Shown piece by piece: positions 59,242 to 64,000 of a stretch of 64,000 bases of DNA. Every line of letters starts with the position of its first letter. Within the stretch, counting starts at the first letter, position 1. This DNA is from Alkalicoccobacillus murimartini. GTDB taxonomy: Bacteria; Bacillota; Bacilli; Bacillales; Bacillaceae_D. The translations under genes were made by a program, and so were the position numbers. The stretch spans positions 1,116,001-1,180,000 of the forward strand of contig NZ_JAUSUA010000001.1 in assembly GCF_030813245.1 (NCBI RefSeq), given 5' to 3'. The notes under the pieces were generated by a model. The model was not told the DNA's origin. It was given only the letters and a program-made list of their open reading frames with translations, and did no database searches.

Positions 59242-59808
59242 TTACTCCGCTTTATTATGAGACCAGATCGCAATAACTGTATCTCCATATCGTTCCACTC
59301 TTTCGGAAATTAAGGTTCCAACTTGATCAGGTAAAGTCACTGAAGACGCATGCTCGATGACAATCACCCCATTCTGCTCTAATAAGTGATTCTGTTCAAT
59401 TGTTTCTAGGTGATGCAAAAGCTTTTGTTTAGCATATGGAGGATCGAGAAAAATACACTCAAAAGAAAGCTCGCGTTTAATAATTGCTTTGAGAGCCCGT
59501 TCAGCCTCAGTACGGTATACCTCTGCTTGTTCTTTTAACGCGCAGGATTGCAGGTTAGAATGAATGGTTTGGATTGCTTTTTTATCTTGATCAACAAAAA
59601 TAACCGATTCTAAGCCCCGGCTTAAGCTTTCAATACCAAGAGCTCCACTTCCTGCATACAAATCCAGACCAATGCCCCCGTTAAAATAAGGACCAATAAT
59701 ATTAAAAATGGATTCCTTCACTTTGTCTGTTGTTGGTCTTGTCCCTTTACCTGAAACTGCTTTTAACCCTAATCCCTTTTGCTTACCAGATATTACACGC
59801 AAAACCAT
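59242..59808 (-). CDS. rsmD: 16S rRNA (guanine(966)-N(2))-methyltransferase
   Basis: RsmD methylates G966 of 16S rRNA. The SAM motif LDLYAGSGALGIESLSRG is near 48-65 and the catalytic DPPY is near 126. It starts MVLRVISGKQKG and has RPTTDKVKESIFNIIGPYF near 25-43, the family signature (B. subtilis YlbH). I chose the ATG at 59808 (188 residues), seven bases after AAAGG; longer readings to 59838 have no ribosome site. A structured element lies upstream. Confidence 0.95.
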   Translation of the reverse strand: MVLRVISGKQKGLGLKAVSGKGTRPTTDKVKESIFNIIGPYFNGGIGLDLYAGSGALGIESLSRGLESVIFVDQDKKAIQTIHSNLQSCALKEQAEVYRTEAERALKAIIKRELSFECIFLDPPYAKQKLLHHLETIEQNHLLEQNGVIVIEHASSVTLPDQVGTLISERVERYGDTVIAIWSHNKAE

Positions 59809-59904
59809 CACCATGCCTTTAATTATCATTTGAACCATCTATTTTATCCTATTATATCATGAAAAAGGAATTCGAACCTTTCATGTATAGATATATCCTT
59901 GTAC

Positions 59905-60061
59905 GCCTATACTACGAAATAACAGCATGTTTTCATGTTGTGACAACCACGGAGAAGACTTACTTTCCCCATAAGTTCTTCCTCCGGTTTCTCCTCTCCC
60001 ATAGCCTAACGCATAGATGATATGTATAGGCACCCGTAGTCAGTAGACTACGGGATTTTTT
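59905..60061 (+). ncRNA. Candidate structured RNA upstream of rsmD (possible ylbH-type motif), strand uncertain
   Basis: A long-range closing stem GCCTATAC (59905-59912) / GTATAGGC (60024-60031) encloses two hairpins. The first is ACAGCATG-TTTT-CATGTTGT (59922-59941). The second is a 13-bp bulged stem CGGAGAAGACTTA (59950-59962) with 59972-59986. Right after comes CCCGTAGTC-AGTA-GACTACGGG and six Ts (60033-60061), a strong terminator on the plus strand. A G:T pair in the first hairpin would be an A:C mismatch on the minus strand, which also points to plus. Rfam has a ylbH leader family upstream of ylbH; whether this is that motif, and on which strand, cannot be settled by reading. I found no convincing plus-strand promoter. 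Confidence 0.6.
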
Positions 60062-60067
60062 GTGTTC

Positions 60068-60096
60068 TCGACTACTTATTCATTCCATGCTATAGT
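60068..60096 (+). promoter_or_regulatory. Promoter candidate for the DUF7147-like gene
   Basis: TCGACT (60068-60073), a 17-base spacer and TATAGT (60091-60096) lie just after the terminator of the candidate RNA and about 35 bases before the gene start. Confidence 0.5.
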
Positions 60097-60131
60097 AACT
60101 CCAGATTACATACATATGTGGGGTGAAGATC

Positions 60132-60524
60132 ATGATTCAACGCTTCATTGAACTAGGTGAAGGGTATGGCGACTTCTATGAATTACTGGAACTAGCCACT
60201 TCCAATAAGAATAGGATCTACCGCTTCATCCAAATTGAAACAACCATTAACAAGCAGAAACGAGTATCCTTAGCTGTTGTGCTTCATCCAGCTGCACAAG
60301 GTGGGTTTATGCCGATTTATTTTTGCAGGGAAGGAATATCAATTAAATCAGGTCAATCGAGTAAGCGAATCACTCAATTTTCTGAACTGGCTACTCAGCT
60401 ACAGCAAGATATTCGCCAACTAGAGGTTCGTCCATCAGTCGATTTCCCAGATCCTGAATTATATAAGCAATATTTAATCGGGATCTTGCGCGTCAACCAT
60501 TGCCTCCCACCTTTAAATTGGTAG
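60132..60524 (+). CDS. Conserved Bacillaceae protein, DUF7147-like (often mislabelled methylthioribose kinase)
   Basis: A 130-residue soluble protein starting MIQRFIELGEGYGDFYELLE, with no membrane helix and no kinase motifs. Similar small proteins occur in many Bacillus, where automated annotation often calls them methylthioribose kinase; nothing in this sequence supports that activity. Its C-terminal half (DFPDPELYKQYLIGILRVNHCLPPLNW in parts) is well ordered. The start at 60132 is chosen because GGGGTGA lies five bases upstream. It sits between rsmD and the MFS gene, where B. subtilis has rsmD (ylbH) next to ylbG. I assign no function. Confidence 0.75.
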   Translation: MIQRFIELGEGYGDFYELLELATSNKNRIYRFIQIETTINKQKRVSLAVVLHPAAQGGFMPIYFCREGISIKSGQSSKRITQFSELATQLQQDIRQLEVRPSVDFPDPELYKQYLIGILRVNHCLPPLNW

Positions 60525-60549
60525 TCAAACGAGATTGAGACATAACTAC

Positions 60550-60712
60550 CCACTGAAAAAGTCAACCAGAAATAAGCTCATAGGCACCACTCCAGGAGAA
60601 ACCTTCGCACCCACAAGAACGGCCTCAGCCCTTGAAGTGGAAGGGCACCCCTTCAATGTCTTCGGACTCGTTCTGTTCCGTTGGAGTCTTCGGTTTCTCC
60701 TTCCGCTACTGT
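60550..60712. repeat. Dispersed structured intergenic repeat, copy C (core)
   Basis: This 163-base core aligns along its full length with copy A at 6521-6684, starting CCACTGAAAAAGTCA and ending CCGCTACTGT. Outer arms AGGAGAAACC (60594-60603) and GGTTTCTCCT (60692-60701) are identical to copy A. The central stretch with GGCCTCAGCC and the TTGAAG/CTTCAA hairpin is identical. The copy A stem ACGGGA/TCCCGT has decayed here. It lies between the convergent DUF7147-like and MFS genes. A short ORF across it is not credible. Confidence 0.85.
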
Positions 60713-60772
60713 ACTGATCAATTGTTAAAAAGGCTGTTATATCTTCTAAATGAGCGGGCTTACGCGGTTCAT

Positions 60773-60828
60773 TTAATGCCTTCCCTCGGTAATCGTGACC
60801 CCATTTTCGGGAGCGATAGCATAGAACC
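60773..60828. repeat. Downstream tail of repeat copy C
   Basis: This matches the tail of copy A at 6871-6924 (TTAATGCCTTCCC... CCCCATTTTCGGGAGCGATAGC... AGAACC). The spacer between core and tail is about 60 bases here versus about 185 in copy A. Confidence 0.7.
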
Positions 60829-60850
60829 CTTTTTGCGTCCTCCTAGATAA

Positions 60851-60896
60851 AAGGGCCGATCAATGACGTGTCAGATGACATCATTGATCGGCCCTT
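60851..60896. terminator. Terminator between the DUF7147-like and MFS genes, related to the pyr terminator
   Basis: A 16-bp stem (60851-60866 with 60881-60896) is flanked by TTTT on the minus strand, where it would end the MFS transcript. Its left arm aligns with the pyr operon terminator (6954-6970) from CCTANATAAAAG through CAATGAYGTGTCA. Differences in the arms are matched by changes in the other arm. It has an extra small inner stem (TGTC/GACA). Confidence 0.82.
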
Positions 60897-60950
60897 ATTC
60901 TGATTAGTAGACTTCTGTCCGAGCTTTCATGTTGTACTCAACTGTTGCTT

Positions 60951-62183
60951 TTAATTCGGCTCATGTTGATTTTGTTTGCGGAATGTCTGCTCAGCAGGTT
61001 GCATCACTTTATATCTCACCAATAACACATTACAAATAAGAATTAGGGATGTGATAAGTAGCAATCCACGAACTCCATATAAGCTTACGACCCAACCGCC
61101 TAGTATCGGTCCAATCATTGAACCTAGATACATGGCACTATTCGAAAATCCATAGGTTCGGCTTTCCATGCCTGTTGGCGCATGCATTCTAATTAATGTA
61201 TTAGCTGCTGGCAATAGCCCGCCTAAACAAAGTCCTACAAAAAATCTCAGCACGATTAACTGCCAAATGTCTGTCACAAATACCTGTGGGATCGTAAATA
61301 TAGCGACTCCGAGTAACGAATAGACAAGGGTATTATGTGCTCCCTTCCTATCACTCACTCTTCCTAGCCAAGCTGAGGTCATAAAATTCGCAAAGCCTGT
61401 GACAGAGACAACGATGCCTGCGTATAACGAAACATTTGCTGCAGGAGATAGCTCTTCTACGTATAAAGATAAAAGAGGGTTCACACCCATGATCGCAAAT
61501 TGAATCATAAGAATGACCGCATAAATCGAGAATACCGGTTTTCTAGCCGTAATTTCTTTAAACTCTTGGATTGTACTTGTCTTGGTTTTTACTTCTTTTG
61601 CCGGTGTAAAATCTTCTTTAACGAACAACATCACACCAATCGCTGCCACCAAAATAAATGCACCTGTCACAAAAAAGATCATTCGGTAGCCAAAGGCTTG
61701 TGACATAAGCCCACCAATTAATGGTCCGCCGATAGCTCCTGCAACTGTTCCCGATTGCAGAATACCAAGAGCTTGACCTGTATGTTGCTTAGGTGTATTT
61801 GTACTCACTAAACCAATCGCTGCTGGAATAAAACCCGAGATGACACCGTTTAATAAACGTAAAAACAGTAACGATATCGGCCCTGTTGCTAGTCCAGTTA
61901 AACTAATGACAATAGCCATACCAAATCCCGAGCGTAAAATCATCATTTTTCGTCCGTGCTTATCGGCTAACCTACCCCAAAAAGGGGAAAATATAAATGC
62001 TGTCAAAAAGTTGGCCCCAAAGATAATCCCTGCCCACAAACTGATTTCTGCAGGATCTTCCATCCCCAGCTCTTTTAAGTATAACGGCAAAAAAGGCATT
62101 ATCATTGACATTGCGCTCATCACTAAAAATGTGCACCCCGATAGGATCCACACATTTCTTTTCCAAGTTGTCAATCCGATCAC
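60951..62183 (-). CDS. MFS multidrug-efflux-type transporter (MdtG-like)
   Basis: A twelve-helix major facilitator of about 410 residues. Motif A is GRLADKHGRKMMILRSG between helices 2 and 3, with a second copy after helix 8 (LGRVSDRKGAHNT). Helix 5 has GxxxGPxxGG-like SGTVAGAIGGPLIGG, motif C of drug/proton antiporters. The family includes MdtG and Bacillus drug-efflux pumps; the substrate is unknown. The start is GTG at 62183 (TAGAGGT nine bases upstream) or TTG at 62174 (GAGGAAGTGAT upstream). It interrupts the usual rsmD-ylbG neighbourhood. Confidence 0.88.
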   Translation of the reverse strand: MIGLTTWKRNVWILSGCTFLVMSAMSMIMPFLPLYLKELGMEDPAEISLWAGIIFGANFLTAFIFSPFWGRLADKHGRKMMILRSGFGMAIVISLTGLATGPISLLFLRLLNGVISGFIPAAIGLVSTNTPKQHTGQALGILQSGTVAGAIGGPLIGGLMSQAFGYRMIFFVTGAFILVAAIGVMLFVKEDFTPAKEVKTKTSTIQEFKEITARKPVFSIYAVILMIQFAIMGVNPLLSLYVEELSPAANVSLYAGIVVSVTGFANFMTSAWLGRVSDRKGAHNTLVYSLLGVAIFTIPQVFVTDIWQLIVLRFFVGLCLGGLLPAANTLIRMHAPTGMESRTYGFSNSAMYLGSMIGPILGGWVVSLYGVRGLLLITSLILICNVLLVRYKVMQPAEQTFRKQNQHEPN

Positions 62184-62312
62184 TTCCTCGTTACCTCTAT
62201 TATATATTTCGCGGGGCGAAGTAATCAAGTGATGAGTTCCTGCTTTTCGATAGATTATAAGGGATTTTTCTGAAAGGTTCGCCTCTTCACGACGATTTCC
62301 TCAAATTTAGAC

Positions 62313-62343
62313 ATAAAAAAAACCAAGTGATCAACACTTGGTT
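62313..62343 (-). terminator. Intrinsic terminator overlapping the ylbG stop codon
   Basis: The stem AACCAAGTG/CACTTGGTT (62335-62343 with 62321-62329) is followed by TTTTTTTTATG on the minus strand. The first arm includes the end of the ylbG stop codon. Confidence 0.82.
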
Positions 62344-62620
62344 AGATACCCATCTTATAGTCATACTCTTTTGCTTTATCTGGTTTTGCATTTTGATAAT
62401 CTGTTTTAATAAAAGGTCTCATAGAAGGCTTCACTTCTCGAACAAAATGAAATCCCTTCAGTTTTTCCATGGTCTCGTCTATGTTTTCCTGATTACAATA
62501 AAATACGACGTACTTCATTTTTTTGGAGACATAGTGAACATTGCCGAAACGCCGAAGCTGCCTCGCAAATTTCAGTGATGTCAGCCACACTACAATTCCT
62601 TGACGTTGCCCATTCATCAT
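62342..62620 (-). CDS. DUF2129 protein YlbG
   Basis: A 92-residue conserved Bacillales protein of unknown function. RRFGNVHYVSKKMKYVVFYCN near 23-43 and the C-terminal DKAKEYDYKMGI match B. subtilis YlbG closely. The ATG at 62620 follows GGGGAATAGAAA; the next codon is also ATG. In B. subtilis ylbF and ylbG are adjacent and collinear; here an opposite-strand gene has been placed between them. Confidence 0.92.
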   Translation of the reverse strand: MMNGQRQGIVVWLTSLKFARQLRRFGNVHYVSKKMKYVVFYCNQENIDETMEKLKGFHFVREVKPSMRPFIKTDYQNAKPDKAKEYDYKMGI

Positions 62621-62747
62621 TTTCTATTCCCCTATCCGCTATCGTTCAATTTTATTTTATCATGAGCTATTTTGCCTAAGCAACTATGATTCGTGTTCCT
62701 ACTCATGTACCCTATAGATAGCATACCCATATAAGGAGTGATCCGTC

Positions 62748-63044
62748 TTGCTAGATCTGTTCTACTCCAACTTAAAAACAAGCTTGTTACAAACGTACGA
62801 AATACAAATGAAAGCAATTAGTGGTTTTTATTTTCTTTATGTACATTCAGTTGATGATTATGTGGAAGTTCAACACGCCATTCGTTCTGTCGCATCAATC
62901 CTGACAAAAAAGCGGATGCTCTCATTTGAATGTGAATATGTTCGCTCAACAAATCAAATTCACGTATTCCGTTTTCGTTTCCTTGTTCCTTCTGAAAAAA
63001 TGTTCTGTTGTGGAAATGGCTGTATCGACTGTACTCGCTTATAA
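62748..63044 (+). CDS. Small cysteine-rich protein with C-terminal CCGNGCIDC, function unknown
   Basis: A 98-residue soluble protein starting at TTG (62748) nine bases after AAGGAG. I do not recognise it. The body is mixed helix/strand with many aromatic and basic residues (YEIQMKAISGFYFLYVHSV; IHVFRFRFLV). The end, FCCGNGCIDCTRL (residues 87, 88, 92, 95 are cysteines), looks like a metal or Fe-S ligand cluster and resembles the short CCGxGCxxC motif of the oxidoreductase-like N-terminal domain family. It is encoded between ylbG and ylbF on the opposite strand. YlbF itself ends in a cysteine cluster and is an Fe-S protein, which makes a link possible but untested. Confidence 0.75.
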   Translation: MLDLFYSNLKTSLLQTYEIQMKAISGFYFLYVHSVDDYVEVQHAIRSVASILTKKRMLSFECEYVRSTNQIHVFRFRFLVPSEKMFCCGNGCIDCTRL

Positions 63045-63050
63045 AAAAGA

Positions 63051-63069
63051 AAACGGCACATGGCCGTTT
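63051..63069. terminator. Short terminator hairpin between ylbF and the cysteine-rich gene
   Basis: AAACGGC/GCCGTTT with a five-base loop. On the minus strand it is followed by TCTTTTTTAT, so it probably ends ylbF. On the plus strand the following run (TTTCCC) is weaker. Confidence 0.7.
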
Positions 63070-63078
63070 CCCTATACT

Positions 63079-63519
63079 TTATCCACAGCTACATCCTCCG
63101 CCAGATCCACATCCACCACTACATGACATATTATCAAAGAAAGGATTTCCAGTTGGAACCTTAATTGTTTCTGAAACCGCGTGAGCCAATATGCCACTAA
63201 TTTCATTCAATAAAGATTCTAACTCCTTCTCCGCCTGTTTAAATGATTTAACTAAGTCATGTTTGTCCATGCTTCGTTTAAGCTGACGAATTTCTTTTGA
63301 AACCCGATCATAATCAGGGTGGTATTTTCCAAAGCGCTGAACTTCTTCATGCATATCTTTCATTTTATTAAAATCAGCAATCAGTGTTTGCGCCTCAGTA
63401 TTAGCTTGTAGCTGTTCTTTAGCATGTATATAGTCAGCAAAGGTTTCTGATTCAATAATCACATCACCTAAACCTTGAGTTCGTTCTAATAGCTCCATTT
63501 CACTTATGGTAGCGAGCAT
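63079..63519 (-). CDS. ylbF: YlbF (RicF), Y-complex subunit controlling competence, sporulation and mRNA maturation
   Basis: YlbF forms a complex with YmcA and YaaT that carries [4Fe-4S] clusters, stimulates RNase Y processing and affects Spo0A, competence and biofilm. The 146-residue protein is mostly helical (VQRFGKYHPDYDRVSKEIRQL near 61-81). It ends KVPTGNPFFDNMSCSGGCG followed by CSC, with cysteines near residues 133, 137, 143 and 145, in the same spacing as the B. subtilis protein. I chose the ATG at 63519 (GGGGG seven bases upstream) over the GTG just before it. The ylbD and ylbE genes expected upstream are absent from this window. Confidence 0.93.
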   Translation of the reverse strand: MLATISEMELLERTQGLGDVIIESETFADYIHAKEQLQANTEAQTLIADFNKMKDMHEEVQRFGKYHPDYDRVSKEIRQLKRSMDKHDLVKSFKQAEKELESLLNEISGILAHAVSETIKVPTGNPFFDNMSCSGGCGSGGGCSCG

Positions 63520-63606
63520 CACAGCACCCCCTACTTAGGAGTATAGCATGTCTTAAGTTGTGTTCATACCTATATATGGATTTTTATTGAACCTTTTTAG
63601 TATCCA

Positions 63607-63635
63607 TTGACTTTGCCTTTAAGTGGCTCTATAAT
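63607..63635 (+). promoter_or_regulatory. Sigma-A promoter for the ATP-grasp gene
   Basis: TTGACT (63607-63612), a 17-base spacer and a perfect TATAAT (63630-63635). The predicted start is about 36 bases before the ATG at 63678. A second TTGACT occurs at 63640-63645 without a matching -10. Confidence 0.82.
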
Positions 63636-63677
63636 TCATTGACTTTACCTGTACGATGAGAGGATTTGATTAGTAAA

Positions 63678-64000
63678 ATGAACCTTGTTACATTTAATCC
63701 ATTTCGAACAATTGGGCTTAAAGGTCTGCATTATATTAAGCCTGAGAATATGTATAAAGAGAAACAGCTTATTTCAGATGCAGACGTTTGTTTGTTCCCG
63801 GAAAATTGGCAAGTGAACTCACTTGTTTACGGAATGAAGAAACGAATATTCCCTAGCATTCAGTCCATTCAATTAGGTTTTAACAAAATTGAAATGACTC
63901 GTGCGCTTTGGAGTGTCGTTCCAGAACTTGTCCCAAAAACCGTCATCCTCGGGCGCAACTCAGATACGTATCAAAAAGTACTACAAGACTTTCCTTTCCC
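63678..64000 (+). CDS. Probable ATP-grasp/RimK-like enzyme, N-terminal part (partial)
   Basis: The first 107 codons of a gene running past the window edge. It starts MNLVTFNPFRTIGLKGLHYI and continues with FPENWQVNSLVYGMKKRIFP, then a segment (NKIEMTRALWSVVPELVPKT) that reads like the lead-in to an ATP-grasp domain (KxxMTRAL, PKT). Bacillus halodurans-type genomes have a RimK-like gene of this kind in the ylb region. The ATP-grasp domain proper is beyond the edge, so the call is tentative. No ideal ribosome site precedes the ATG (GAGAGG is 14 bases away); a TTG at 63666 is an alternative. A consensus promoter lies upstream. Confidence 0.55.
   Translation, partial: MNLVTFNPFRTIGLKGLHYIKPENMYKEKQLISDADVCLFPENWQVNSLVYGMKKRIFPSIQSIQLGFNKIEMTRALWSVVPELVPKTVILGRNSDTYQKVLQDFPF

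Noticed and set aside
59970-60000. CGGTTTCTCCT inside the candidate RNA as a fourth copy of the dispersed repeat
   Set aside because: Only about 11 bases match one arm of the repeat; the core words GGCCTCAGCC and AGTCTTCAGAC and the partner arm are missing, so I treat it as chance.
60535-60717. Short plus-strand ORF across repeat copy C
   Set aside because: It is created by the repeat itself; copy A has no equivalent frame of the same length, and there is no ribosome site.

Overview
The window is chromosomal DNA from an endospore-forming Bacillaceae (Firmicutes). The gene order follows the Bacillus subtilis coaBC-to-ylbF arc. It carries the sporulation genes spoIIGA, sigE, sigG, spoVD, spoVE, rsfA and ylbJ, the bacillithiol gene bshC, a meso-DAP type MurE, and PyrR/T-box style regulation. 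Protein divergence and the gaps in gene order fit an alkaliphile-type relative such as the Alkalihalobacillus/Shouchella group better than B. subtilis itself. That placement is an inference, not something I could test.

Layout. 1-4518 (minus): start of coaBC, rpoZ, gmk, remA and a calcium-type P-ATPase. 4646-6361 (plus): rqcH. 6362-7071: convergent gene-free stretch with a dispersed structured repeat. 7072-18809 (minus): complete UMP operon pyrR-pyrP-pyrB-pyrC-carA-carB-pyrK-pyrD-pyrF-pyrE, with three PyrR attenuators and one consensus promoter. 18998-24550 (minus): rluD-type pseudouridine synthase, lspA, a DksA-like gene, a 20-bp tandem repeat, and ileS behind an isoleucine T-box. 24560-28661 (minus): divIVA, ylmH, ylmG, sepF, ylmE, pgeF, ylmC. 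28768-31359 (minus): sigG, sigE, spoIIGA. 31549-49485 (minus): division and wall (dcw) cluster mraZ-rsmH-ftsL-pbpB-spoVD-murE-murF-mraY-murD-spoVE-murB-divIB-ftsA-ftsZ. 49638-64000 (mixed strands): bshC, a DUF3397 gene, panE-like, ylbP, rsfA, rpmF, ylbN, tmcAL, ylbL, ylbJ, coaD, rsmD, a probable structured RNA, a small conserved gene, a second full copy of the repeat, an MFS transporter, ylbG, a cysteine-rich orphan, ylbF, and the start of an ATP-grasp gene.

How the genes work together. The pyr operon makes UMP de novo and imports uracil, with RNA-level feedback by PyrR. The dcw cluster makes lipid-linked peptidoglycan precursors and the divisome. The adjacent ylm genes and divIVA position the septum. 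spoIIGA-sigE-sigG provide the mother-cell and forespore sigma factors.

Points that stand out: a three-copy intergenic element whose stems carry compensatory changes, two copies of which include a related terminator hairpin; a candidate structured RNA upstream of rsmD; a six-unit 20-bp minisatellite; an orphan CCGNGCIDC protein between ylbF and ylbG; and a dcw cluster that has gained murF and lacks murG. I saw no insertion sequence, prophage, CRISPR array, tRNA or rRNA.
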